NCBI GenBank assembly: GCA_022797295.1 | Contig: JAAWKH010000018.1 | Location: forward strand, 1 to 37,040 | Reading direction: 5' to 3' | Source of the DNA: Peptococcaceae bacterium | GTDB lineage: Bacteria > Bacillota > Dehalobacteriia > UBA4068 > UBA4997 | Length of the DNA stretch: 37,040 nt | In this document: piece after piece, positions 22,622-30,242 of the stretch | How the letters are laid out: every line of letters starts with the position of its first letter | Numbering within the stretch: the stretch's first letter is position 1 | Position numbers and translations under genes: made by a program | The notes under the pieces: generated by a model | The model's input: only the letters and a program-made list of their open reading frames with translations | Database searches by the model: none | What the model was told of the DNA's origin: nothing

Positions 22622-23593
22622 TTACTCCTCCAAAGACAGCTTTTCCACCTGCAAGTAAAATGGCTCGCCAGTTTGCTCTTCGATAAAAAACTGAATCCGT
22701 AATCGTTCCCGCCAGGGAAAACCCTCCGTATCCCCGGCAATAACCATCTGCCGGGCGGCCTCGTCCAAAGTTATCTCATTCTGAATCATCTGTCGGCCAT
22801 AAGCCTCATAAACCGGTTTATTCTCGGTATACCCATTTACAGAATGAGCATACCAGCTCATATTTTCCTCAAAACTAACATCTTCGTCATAAGCGGCATA
22901 GCCATATTCATGCAAACAGTAAAGCCGAACCTCCGCCGTGTAAACAATCCGCCCGTCAATATTGACCGCCTGCAAAGCATCCAGCTGCCAACCGGTTAAG
23001 GCAGTGCTAAGCCCCTCCATACAGGTAAAATAATAATCCTGCCCATCAAAATAATAGTTTTTGTTACGCCAAGCTTCGTTAGGATTATACATTGCGTGCT
23101 GCAATGGCACCGGCCCAAAATGCTGCTGCACCCAGGCCTCCAAGTGCTCCTTGGAAACTGAAGTATATATGCCCTCCTCCGCAAAATGAAAACGGCCGGC
23201 TTCATCAATGCCGAAAATATCAAAATAATAATTATAATCCGGCAAATAAAGATAATCGCGGTGCAGCCAAGGGCTAGGGCCGGTCAGGTTGCCATATTTA
23301 TCCCAGCCGGTGCGGCCCTCCGCCATCAGCATAAACCAATATGCCAAAGGGTCGGTTGGCAAATCCTCCGGCTTGGTAAATTCCGGTATGTGATACCAAT
23401 CCTCCAATCGGGCCAGCCTAAAGAAATACTCCCTTAGCTCCGGCCCAACCTCAATCTGAGCGGACTCGCCCGGCTGTAAAGCGGCAACTTCGTCAAAAGT
23501 AATTTGCCCGGTGGTCGGAGCCTCCGGCTTATCAGCTTCACAGCCACAAAGCAACAGCAGCAGCGTCGATAAGAAAATCAGTAAACGTTTCAT
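22622..23593 (-). CDS. Lipoprotein of unknown function, paralogue A
   Basis: A 323-residue lipoprotein: MKR, a Leu-rich core, and the lipobox L-C-G-C with Cys18 as the lipidated residue. It is a clear paralogue of the next gene upstream (23614-24528). Shared stretches include EVAALQPGESAQIEVGPELREY, DEAARQMVIAG.TEGFP and QTGEPFYLQVE. The middle is rich in Tyr/Trp and acidic residues. I recognise no catalytic motif or known domain. ATG 23591-23593 is five bases after GGTGG. It is the last gene of the operon 25586-22622. Confidence 0.72.
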   Translation of the reverse strand: MKRLLIFLSTLLLLLCGCEADKPEAPTTGQITFDEVAALQPGESAQIEVGPELREYFFRLARLEDWYHIPEFTKPEDLPTDPLAYWFMLMAEGRTGWDKYGNLTGPSPWLHRDYLYLPDYNYYFDIFGIDEAGRFHFAEEGIYTSVSKEHLEAWVQQHFGPVPLQHAMYNPNEAWRNKNYYFDGQDYYFTCMEGLSTALTGWQLDALQAVNIDGRIVYTAEVRLYCLHEYGYAAYDEDVSFEENMSWYAHSVNGYTENKPVYEAYGRQMIQNEITLDEAARQMVIAGDTEGFPWRERLRIQFFIEEQTGEPFYLQVEKLSLEE

Positions 23594-23613
23594 AATATCC
23601 ACCTTAATCTACT

Positions 23614-24528
23614 TTAATTATCAACAAGCATTTCCTCCACCTGCAAATAAAACGGCTCGCCGGTTTGCTGATTCAGATAATATTTAACCCTAATCTGCCG
23701 ACACAATGGAAATCCTTCCGTCCGGCCAGCCACAATCATCTGCCGAATAGCCTCGTCCATTGAAATCTCGCCGCTCAAAAGCTGCTCCTTATAAACCGTA
23801 TAAACCAGCTTATCCGCCTCATTTGCATATAACAACACATTTTCATATTCAGCCAGATTTTCCTCCAGCGTCAACTCCTTGTTAGCGTGAAAAAAGTTAT
23901 ATTCATTAAAAGCATAGTCATTTAGCAAAGCGGTATAAACAATTTGCCCGTCCCTGTTTTCAGCTGTAAGCTCCACCAGCTCATAATACAATGCCGGAAT
24001 TGAACCGCCAGCCCAGCCATAATAATATTCTCCATCAAAATCATAATATTTGCCAGTATCAACTTGGTGCTGCAACTTAACATCACCAAAACGCGCCTGC
24101 ACCCAAGCGTCAAAATCCTGAACCGCAATCATTTCCGAACCACTAGAACCATAAGGGCTGCCATCCGGCACCTCCTGCCAGGAGCTGTCCCCAATCAGCC
24201 AACCAGTTTCTTCATCCCAACCCTCTGCACCATCCAGCAAAAGCATATACCAATAATCCAACGGATAATCCGATTGCTCGCCCTCAGCAAACTTAGGTAA
24301 ATGAAACCAATCCTTTATGCGTACCAAAGCAAAGTAATACTCCCTCAGCTCCGGCCCAACCTCAATCTGAGCGGACTCGCCCGGCTGCAAGGCCGCCACC
24401 TCCGCTGGCACCGGCACATTTGCCAAAAAAATATTATCAACATCATTTTGCGCACTCTGACCAGCTTCAGCAGTGCAACCACAAAGTAGCGACAGCAAAG
24501 CAAATAAACAGATTATTAAACGTTTCAT
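23614..24528 (-). CDS. Lipoprotein of unknown function, paralogue B
   Basis: A 304-residue lipoprotein with the same N-terminal plan as its neighbour: MKR, hydrophobic core, lipobox L-C-G-C with Cys18. The mature part shares the GESAQIEVGPELREYY segment, the DW-H-P region, and the C-terminal QQTGEPFYLQVEEM with the 22622-23593 product. Interior acidic and aromatic clusters recur in the same order, so the pair arose by tandem duplication. Function unknown; a substrate-binding or stress-sensing surface protein is only a guess. GAGGTGA precedes ATG 24526-24528, and the stalk-domain gene lies 23 bases upstream. Confidence 0.72.
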   Translation of the reverse strand: MKRLIICLFALLSLLCGCTAEAGQSAQNDVDNIFLANVPVPAEVAALQPGESAQIEVGPELREYYFALVRIKDWFHLPKFAEGEQSDYPLDYWYMLLLDGAEGWDEETGWLIGDSSWQEVPDGSPYGSSGSEMIAVQDFDAWVQARFGDVKLQHQVDTGKYYDFDGEYYYGWAGGSIPALYYELVELTAENRDGQIVYTALLNDYAFNEYNFFHANKELTLEENLAEYENVLLYANEADKLVYTVYKEQLLSGEISMDEAIRQMIVAGRTEGFPLCRQIRVKYYLNQQTGEPFYLQVEEMLVDN

Positions 24529-24551
24529 TAAAGTCACCTCGCCAGTAAATT

Positions 24552-25586
24552 TTAATAGCTTCCCTCGCAGTTTATAGTCAATGTATTGCCATAAGAATCA
24601 AATTCAACCTCAGCGCCCGGCAGAAGCAACGGCACAAACTCCGCCGCAGGAATCATTAATGGCCTACAGCCGTCAATTTCCAGTTTGCCCTTGAAAAAAT
24701 CGCTGGTAAAAAAATCAGTTCCGCCATCAACAAACTCCAGTGGTTCCGCCGTCTTATATACGCCCATTGTTTTACCAGAAATTCTGGGATTATATATCAC
24801 ATTATGCTCCATTTCGACGCCCTCAAACTGATTGCCGCGCTTAATCAGCACTGCATTGGAATGAGGCCAAACGACAATCGCATCAATCTCTGCCAATTCC
24901 TGATAATCATAAGTGGTAAAATAAGTCAGCTTATGCTGCCATTCGCCGTCAACCGTCATCTCATACTGTCCTTTACCATTTGCAGGCTCATATATAGGAT
25001 ACTCCGCCAAAGGAGGAACACTTAGCAAATTAATCAAATCGTCCAGCCGAACATAGCAGATACCGCCCTGCATTTGCGGCCCCAGCTGCTGCGTCACGTC
25101 CTCACCGTTAAATATAACCTCTGGCTTTTCCCGTTCCTCTTTAGCCAGATATTCAGGCGTATATATCAGCACGTCTTCTTTATAAACTACCGCCCAGCCA
25201 AACGCCTCGGCCACTGTGCGGGCATGCACCCAAACCTGCCCCTGCTTTTTGACCGAAGCCGCGTCCAGCTTATATCGCTCGCCATTCAAAACAGCCTCGC
25301 TGCTGCGCAGCTTCAGCACCAGCTCGTCCTCGCCCAAACGCAGAGTAAACTTGCCGCCCTCCTGCTCCAGCTCCGCCCCCATCACCTCTGCCAGCCAATC
25401 CAGCTGGGCCATAACCCCGCTTTGATAATACACCGTGCCGTCGGCCTCCACCTTTTTGCCGTCCAGGCTAACGTGCAGGTCATAGTTTTTTTCACCAACA
25501 AACACTCCCAACGCAACCTGCCAAAGCACCCACAACACCACCACAAAAAGCACAATCTTCAACGCTGTGCGCAAAAACTCTTTCAT
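24552..25586 (-). CDS. Membrane-anchored stalk (copper amine oxidase N-like) domain protein
   Basis: A 344-residue protein with one N-terminal hydrophobic helix (about 9-30), no obvious cleavage site, and an outside region. Residues about 36-150 resemble the stalk / copper-amine-oxidase-N domain (VSLDGKKVEADG..., AVLNGERYKLDAASVKKQGQVWVHARTVAEAFGW). A further ~190 residues of beta-rich sequence have no recognisable domain. GGAGGG precedes ATG 25584-25586; a TTG directly before it is possible. It leads the operon with the two lipoproteins and has its own promoter at 25628-25656, so the three products may work together at the cell surface. Confidence 0.72.
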   Translation of the reverse strand: MKEFLRTALKIVLFVVVLWVLWQVALGVFVGEKNYDLHVSLDGKKVEADGTVYYQSGVMAQLDWLAEVMGAELEQEGGKFTLRLGEDELVLKLRSSEAVLNGERYKLDAASVKKQGQVWVHARTVAEAFGWAVVYKEDVLIYTPEYLAKEEREKPEVIFNGEDVTQQLGPQMQGGICYVRLDDLINLLSVPPLAEYPIYEPANGKGQYEMTVDGEWQHKLTYFTTYDYQELAEIDAIVVWPHSNAVLIKRGNQFEGVEMEHNVIYNPRISGKTMGVYKTAEPLEFVDGGTDFFTSDFFKGKLEIDGCRPLMIPAAEFVPLLLPGAEVEFDSYGNTLTINCEGSY

Positions 25587-25627
25587 CAACTATACCCTCC
25601 TATCTTATATTAATTTAATTATATTTT

Positions 25628-25656
25628 ATTATATCATATTATATATATTGACACAA
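25628..25656 (-). promoter_or_regulatory. Promoter of the stalk-lipoprotein operon
   Basis: On the minus strand TTGTGT (25651-25656), 17 bases, TATAAT (25628-25633). Its -35 overlaps the -35 of the divergent promoter at 25648-25677. Confidence 0.65.
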
Positions 25657-25677
25657 CCCTGAACAAAAGGCTATAAT
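25648..25677 (+). promoter_or_regulatory. Consensus promoter of the alpha/beta hydrolase - SDR unit
   Basis: TTGACA (25648-25653), 18 bases, TATAAT (25672-25677). Transcription would start near 25684, leaving a leader of about 109 nt that contains a mini-ORF. Confidence 0.8.
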
Positions 25678-25707
25678 AAATACAAGCTGAGCAAAGGAGG
25701 CGCAACA

Positions 25708-25725
25708 ATGAGAATAAACCGCTAA
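25708..25725 (+). CDS. Candidate leader peptide (MRINR) upstream of the alpha/beta hydrolase
   Basis: ATG-AGA-ATA-AAC-CGC-TAA is preceded by AAAGGAGG (25693-25700) at an ideal seven-base spacing, about 24 bases after the predicted transcription start. It is far too short to be a functional enzyme. A ribosome at its stop would cover the left arm of the hairpin at 25728-25757, which points to translational attenuation of the gene at 25793. Two of five codons are Arg. Confidence 0.5.
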   Translation: MRINR

Positions 25726-25727
25726 TC

Positions 25728-25791
25728 ATACAGGGTTAATGACAAAACGCCCTGTATATCACCACACAACAAATGATAAGGAGGGCATTTT
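25728..25791 (+). promoter_or_regulatory. Alternative hairpins in the alpha/beta hydrolase leader (attenuator-like)
   Basis: Stem 1: 25728-25735 with 25750-25757 (8 bp). Stem 2: 25744-25753 with 25782-25791 (nine pairs and one C-A mismatch), which hides the AGGGC part of the ribosome binding site AAGGAGGG and the spacer up to the start codon. The two share bases 25750-25753 and cannot coexist. Confidence 0.5.
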
Positions 25792-25792
25792 T

Positions 25793-26542
25793 ATGTCATA
25801 TTTCAATTATAAAGATCAAAAAGTTTTTTACACCGCCAGTGGCAGCGGCGAACCTTGCCTGTTCCTGCCCGGCAACACCGCCTCGTCCAAAATGTTCGAT
25901 TTCATTCTGCCGTTATACACGGATGCTTTTCAGGTAATCCGCATTGATTTTTTAGGCAACGGACAATCGGAAAGGGTGGCCGCCTTTCCTGATGAGCTCT
26001 GGATTGACCAGGGCCAACAAATTGTTGAACTATGCAAAGCCTTAAATTGTGGGCCGGTAAATTTGGTGGGCACCAGCGGCGGCGCTTATGCGGCAATCAA
26101 CGCCGCTCTTGCGAAGCCGAAGCTTTTCCGTCGGGTTGTGGCCGATAGCTTTGACGGCGACGCTCTGCCGCCTGGCTTTGCGCAAGCGATTATTCAGGAA
26201 CGCCAGGCCGCCAAACAGGACGAACAGGCCCGCGGCTTTTACGAATGGAACCAAGGCCCAGATTGGGAACAGGTGGTGGATTTGGACACCGAAGTGCTGG
26301 TAAGATATGAGGAGAAGCAAACTCGGCTGTTTTTGCAGCCCATTGCGGAAATTCAGGTGCCGCTGCTCATCACCATCAGCCTGGAGGATGAAATGCTACA
26401 CAACAACACGCTAGCGGAGTGCGCCCGCCTGCGCAGCTGCAACCCGCTAATCGAATATCAAATATTCGAGCAAGGCGCTCATCCCCTGCTACTCTCACGC
26501 GCTGAGGAAATAGCAGAGCTAATCAAAAACTTTTTGCAATAA
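25793..26542 (+). CDS. Alpha/beta hydrolase
   Basis: A 249-residue alpha/beta-hydrolase-fold enzyme. The oxyanion-hole strand FLPGN (24-28) is followed by RIDFLGNGQS, the nucleophile elbow GTSGG with Ser95, an acidic residue after the sixth strand (SLEDEM, Asp199), and His230 in GAHPLLLS. The catalytic triad is therefore present. The substrate is not predictable. I start it at ATG 25793-25795 after AAGGAGGG; a longer reading frame from 25739 lacks a ribosome binding site. It is followed 52 bases later by the SDR gene, with no terminator between. Expression probably depends on the leader at 25708-25791. Confidence 0.88.
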   Translation: MSYFNYKDQKVFYTASGSGEPCLFLPGNTASSKMFDFILPLYTDAFQVIRIDFLGNGQSERVAAFPDELWIDQGQQIVELCKALNCGPVNLVGTSGGAYAAINAALAKPKLFRRVVADSFDGDALPPGFAQAIIQERQAAKQDEQARGFYEWNQGPDWEQVVDLDTEVLVRYEEKQTRLFLQPIAEIQVPLLITISLEDEMLHNNTLAECARLRSCNPLIEYQIFEQGAHPLLLSRAEEIAELIKNFLQ

Positions 26543-26594
26543 CCAAAAAAACCTTTAGTTCGTCTATCTTATTTTTTTGAGGAGGTATATCAAA

Positions 26595-27395
26595 ATGGGT
26601 TTTTTAAAGGGTAAAACAGCAATTATCACCGGCGCAGGCCGGGCCGTGCTGAGCGATGGCCGCTGCGGCTCTATCGGCTACGGCATTGCCACAGCTTACG
26701 CCAAGGAGGGTGCTAATATTGTTATCACTGGCCGCAACGTGCAAAAACTGCAAGACGCCAAGGAGGAGCTGGAACGCCTTTACGGCATCCAGGTGCTGAC
26801 GGTGGCGGCCGACGTGAACGCCAAGGCGGACAACAAGGCCGTGGTGGCGGAAGTGGTGCGGCAGACAATGGAAAAATTCGGCCGGATTGACGTGCTGATT
26901 AACAACGCTCAGGCCTCAGCCTCCGGCGTGACGCTGGAGGACCACACCACCGAGCAGTTTGACTTGGCCATTTACTCCGGCCTGTACGCCGCTTTCTATT
27001 ATATGCAGGCCTGCTATCCGCATTTGGTGGAAACCAAAGGCACAGTTATCAACTTTGCTTCCGGCGCAGGCTTATTCGGTAACTTTGGCCAATGCGCCTA
27101 CGCCGCCGCCAAGGAGGGCATCCGCGGCCTAACCCGCGTGGCCGCCACCGAGTGGGCGCCGGCAGGAGTAAACGTCAACATCATTTGCCCGCTGGCCTGG
27201 ACGGCCCAGCTGGAGGGCTTTGCCAATCAGTATCCAGAGGCTTTCAAAGCCAACGTGAAAATGCCGCCCGCCGGCCATTACGGCGATGCGGAACTGGAAA
27301 TCGGCCGGGTGTGCGTGCAACTGGCCTCGCCGGACTTCAAATATATGACCGGCGAAACCATCACCCTGGAGGGTGGTATGGGTCAGCGCCCGTAA
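26595..27395 (+). CDS. Short-chain dehydrogenase/reductase (SDR)
   Basis: A 266-residue NAD(P)-dependent oxidoreductase of the classical SDR type. Catalytic Ser156, Tyr169 and Lys173 (YAAAK) are present, with NNAQ (103-106) as the NNAG equivalent and an acidic residue in ADV (72-74). The glycine-rich cofactor loop is unusual: TGAGRAVLSDGRCGSIGYGIA (12-32) holds about eight extra residues compared with TGxxxGIG, ending in a normal G-x-I-G-x-G-I. The substrate is unknown. GAGGAGGT precedes ATG 26595-26597. It is probably co-transcribed with the alpha/beta hydrolase and ends at the terminator 27417-27451. Confidence 0.9.
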   Translation: MGFLKGKTAIITGAGRAVLSDGRCGSIGYGIATAYAKEGANIVITGRNVQKLQDAKEELERLYGIQVLTVAADVNAKADNKAVVAEVVRQTMEKFGRIDVLINNAQASASGVTLEDHTTEQFDLAIYSGLYAAFYYMQACYPHLVETKGTVINFASGAGLFGNFGQCAYAAAKEGIRGLTRVAATEWAPAGVNVNIICPLAWTAQLEGFANQYPEAFKANVKMPPAGHYGDAELEIGRVCVQLASPDFKYMTGETITLEGGMGQRP

Positions 27396-27416
27396 ATATT
27401 AAAGTTATTTATGCTC

Positions 27417-27451
27417 TTAAAGCCGCCTCTTTCCACAAAGGGCGGCTTTAA
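27417..27451 (+). terminator. Terminator after the SDR gene
   Basis: TTAAAGCCGCC (27417-27427) pairs with 27441-27451, with a CTTT/AAAG extension inside. It is symmetric enough to work both ways. Confidence 0.82.
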
Positions 27452-27455
27452 TCTA

Positions 27456-27484
27456 TTGATTCTGCCACCAAATAATGCTATAAT
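27456..27484 (+). promoter_or_regulatory. Promoter of the anchored unknown-function gene
   Basis: TTGATT (27456-27461), 17 bases, TATAAT (27479-27484), with TG-C in front of the -10. It directly follows the SDR terminator. Confidence 0.78.
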
Positions 27485-27516
27485 TAAACCAAAAGAAAGA
27501 AAATGAGGTGAAAACA

Positions 27517-29199
27517 ATGGATTGGCAAGGTATCTCTGAAACCAAAACAAACAGCAACGCCAAACCGCCAAACAAAAAGGTGATTTACATTGTCGCCGCG
27601 CTGGCGGTGCTGGTGGTCGCAATCGGCGGTTTTATGGCTCACCAAAACGTTCAGGAAACCAACCGCAAAATTGCCACCACTGTGGAGGACATTGAGAACT
27701 TCGCTAAAAAATCAACCAACAGTTCAGTTAAATACCCTGTTCCAAGCAGCAGTTATCTTTACAGGGGATACATCTGGGATGAGGGCGGTTATTTTGACCA
27801 GCTGCGAGACAACAAAAAGCTGGCAAGCGCCCTGGTGGCGGCTATGGAGGCGAACTGCAACCCAACAAATGACAGCGGGGAAACTAAATTCAGCTATTAT
27901 GGCATGTTACACGCCTATAACATGGCCGCCATACTGGAATATATGAACTATGAAAACCCTGATGTCAAGGCCTGCCTGGATTCATTGACTGCGCAAACCC
28001 TGGCAATCGTTGACGAGAGTGAAAGCTTCAGCACCACCAGCAGCATATATAACATTTTGCTGCCTTTTAAGGGACTGACCTATTACACCGGCGTAACGGA
28101 GCAGTTGCCAAACGAGCAGATTGAAGCCGCCTATCTGGCTCAATGGCAGACAGTTAAACAGGAAATGAGCAGCGGCAAAGCCGCTTTGAGCAGCTTCCTG
28201 GAAGATGTAACGAAGATTGCCAGCAAAAGCCCCATAACTGTTCCGGAAAAAACCAATATGGAAACCAGCACTGAATCGGGAATGGCAATCGCGGTAAACG
28301 AAACTTATATTCCAAAAAGTGAGCTGGACATCAACAAAATGGCGCCTTATGATGAGATCCTAGCAGCCTTGCAGGAATACGGCGAAACCGCTATTTTCCG
28401 CAACGGCCAAGGCGGCTATTATGACTACAAAAGCGAAAGAGGCACCAAGTATGGTGATTTTATGAGGCGTGTTGTCAGCGGCAGAGTTCGCCGCACCGGC
28501 CAGGAGGACGCTTTTACGGAAAGCTATCTGCGCCAGCACTATGACAAGCCGGATTCCACCTACTACTATTTTAAGGGTGAAAGTATTAATAATCTGCCCA
28601 CCTTTTTCAGCGACACCACCAATGTGTTTGTTTATAACAAAACGGCTTTTGCTTTTACTGATTATGCTATTTATTACGGCTCCGATTGTTTGCCCTATGA
28701 TTATGAAAAGGCGAAAGATATGGAGTTTAAGCACGTAAGCCTGAACCAAGAAGAGTATCTAAAAAGCAAAATGGAACAGGAGCTCCGGCCCTATTTGCAA
28801 TCTTTGCGCGATTTCAGCCCCAGATATGAATATAGTGTGGAAAACAATATGGTAACCATCTACCTGACGGCCCTGCCAGGCACCACCGCCGCCCTACAGG
28901 CTGGGGAGTCCATCCCCTTTTCCCCACAGGACGATTCCAAACTGGAATGGGGCAAGTTCTGCAACTATTTAAGCAGCCTCTATAATCAAATGAAAGACGC
29001 CGTGAATGAGGTCAACTCAATCCAACTTGCCACTACCGGCGTTAATACTACGGGCATTGGCATAATCGTAATCAGCGACGTAAACCCAGACGCCGGTCTG
29101 CTCTCTATGCTGAACGGCGAGGTGGTGCAGGATAATTCTGCTAATCCGCCGGAACCAGCTAACCCTGCTAATCAGGAGGAACCCACGCCAACCGAATAA
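27517..29199 (+). CDS. Large membrane-anchored extracytoplasmic protein, function unknown
   Basis: A 560-residue protein with a 21-residue cytoplasmic N-terminus (Asn/Lys-rich), one transmembrane helix at about 22-41, and more than 500 residues outside. The outside part is predicted mainly helical at first (about 50-250) and then contains Tyr-rich segments such as GGYYDYKSERGTKYGDFMRR. The last ~25 residues are Pro/Glu/Asn-rich (NPPEPANPANQEEPTPTE), typical of an exposed tail. No lipobox, LPxTG or SLH motif and no known catalytic motif was recognised. GAGGTG precedes ATG 27517-27519. It forms a single-gene unit between its own promoter and terminator. Confidence 0.7.
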   Translation: MDWQGISETKTNSNAKPPNKKVIYIVAALAVLVVAIGGFMAHQNVQETNRKIATTVEDIENFAKKSTNSSVKYPVPSSSYLYRGYIWDEGGYFDQLRDNKKLASALVAAMEANCNPTNDSGETKFSYYGMLHAYNMAAILEYMNYENPDVKACLDSLTAQTLAIVDESESFSTTSSIYNILLPFKGLTYYTGVTEQLPNEQIEAAYLAQWQTVKQEMSSGKAALSSFLEDVTKIASKSPITVPEKTNMETSTESGMAIAVNETYIPKSELDINKMAPYDEILAALQEYGETAIFRNGQGGYYDYKSERGTKYGDFMRRVVSGRVRRTGQEDAFTESYLRQHYDKPDSTYYYFKGESINNLPTFFSDTTNVFVYNKTAFAFTDYAIYYGSDCLPYDYEKAKDMEFKHVSLNQEEYLKSKMEQELRPYLQSLRDFSPRYEYSVENNMVTIYLTALPGTTAALQAGESIPFSPQDDSKLEWGKFCNYLSSLYNQMKDAVNEVNSIQLATTGVNTTGIGIIVISDVNPDAGLLSMLNGEVVQDNSANPPEPANPANQEEPTPTE

Positions 29200-29224
29200 C
29201 ATTGCCCAACCAAAAAAACACAAT

Positions 29225-29256
29225 AAAATCTCCCGGCTCCACAGCTGGGAGATTTT
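29225..29256 (+). terminator. Terminator after the anchored unknown-function gene
   Basis: 29225-29238 pairs with 29243-29256 (14 bp with one G-U) around a CCAC loop, ending in four T. Confidence 0.85.
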
Positions 29257-29279
29257 GCTTAAAAACAGGAGGTTAAATT

Positions 29280-29711
29280 ATGATTAGAAAAATGCAGCCC
29301 GCCGATTTGGAACCAGTATTAAATTTTTGGCTGGCCGCCACCCTGCAAGCCCACAGCTTTATTGATCCTGCCTACTGGCACAACAATCTGGAGCCGGTGC
29401 GCCAAATGCTGCCCCAAGCGGAGGTTTATGTTTACGCCAAGGCAGCGGACGGCCAACCGCTGGGCTTAATCGGCCTGGACGGGGATTACATCGCCGGGCT
29501 TTTTGTGGCCCCGGAAGCTCAGGCGCAAGGAATTGGCAAGCAGCTGTTGGATTACGCCAAAAGCCTGCGCAGTCAGCTCACCCTGCGGGTTTACCAGCAA
29601 AATGAAAGAGCCCTGCGCTTTTATCAACGCGAGGGCTTCCAAATTGAAAATGAGCAAATTGACGAGGCCACCGGCGCGGCGGAATATTTAATGCATTGGC
29701 AGGCCTATTAA
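29280..29711 (+). CDS. GNAT family N-acetyltransferase
   Basis: A 143-residue acetyltransferase. The acetyl-CoA-binding motif A is LFVAPEAQAQGIGKQLLDYAK (about 79-99, Q-x-x-G-I-G). VYQQNERALRFYQREGFQIE (motif B, ~105-124) follows. The N-terminal AATLQAHSFI-DPAYW is typical of the YjaB / PhnO-like small GNAT proteins. The substrate is unknown. GGAGGTTAAATT precedes the ATG. The ogt gene begins three bases after its stop, so the two are translationally linked. Confidence 0.9.
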   Translation: MIRKMQPADLEPVLNFWLAATLQAHSFIDPAYWHNNLEPVRQMLPQAEVYVYAKAADGQPLGLIGLDGDYIAGLFVAPEAQAQGIGKQLLDYAKSLRSQLTLRVYQQNERALRFYQREGFQIENEQIDEATGAAEYLMHWQAY

Positions 29712-29714
29712 GCA

Positions 29715-30242
29715 ATGGAATACACTTGGCATTACCATTCACCGCTTGGCAACGTCACGTTGGCCAGCAACGGTTCAGAATTAACCGGGCTTTGGTTTGA
29801 CGGCCAAAAATATTTTGCCGCCACCCTATCGCCGGAGCATAAGCCAAAAAACCTGCCCATATTTGAGCAAACCAGCAACTGGCTAGATATTTACTTCAGC
29901 GGGCGCGCGCCAAATTTCACACCGCCGCTGCACCTGCAAGCCAGCCCCTTTCGGCTGGCGGTGTGGCAGATATTACAACAAATTCCCTTTGGCCAAACTA
30001 TAACTTACGCGGAAATTGCTTGCCAAATGGCCGCCCCAAAGTCGGCCCAGGCTGTGGGCGGCGCAGTGGCTCACAATCCAATCTCCCTAATCATCCCCTG
30101 CCACCGAGTTGTTGGAACCAGCGGCAGCCTGACTGGTTATGCCGGCGGTTTGGATAAAAAACAATATTTGCTGGCCCTGGAGGGAATCAAATTAAACAAA
30201 TTAATCACCAACGGCAAAGGAGCAAGGTTGAAAAATGAATGA
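29715..30242 (+). CDS. ogt: Methylated-DNA--protein-cysteine S-methyltransferase
   Basis: A 175-residue suicide repair protein that transfers alkyl groups from O6-alkylguanine or O4-alkylthymine in DNA to its own cysteine. The active site is I-P-C129-H-R-V-V-G in SLIIPCHRVVGTSGSLTGYAGGLDKK, preceded by the DNA-binding helix-turn-helix FGQTITYAEIACQM...AVGGAVAHNP. The N-terminal half is the non-catalytic RNase H-like domain. It follows the GNAT gene after three bases and overlaps the next MGMT-type gene by eight bases. Together with the alkylation repair gene at 15593 it shows more than one alkylation defence in this genome. Confidence 0.95.
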   Translation: MEYTWHYHSPLGNVTLASNGSELTGLWFDGQKYFAATLSPEHKPKNLPIFEQTSNWLDIYFSGRAPNFTPPLHLQASPFRLAVWQILQQIPFGQTITYAEIACQMAAPKSAQAVGGAVAHNPISLIIPCHRVVGTSGSLTGYAGGLDKKQYLLALEGIKLNKLITNGKGARLKNE

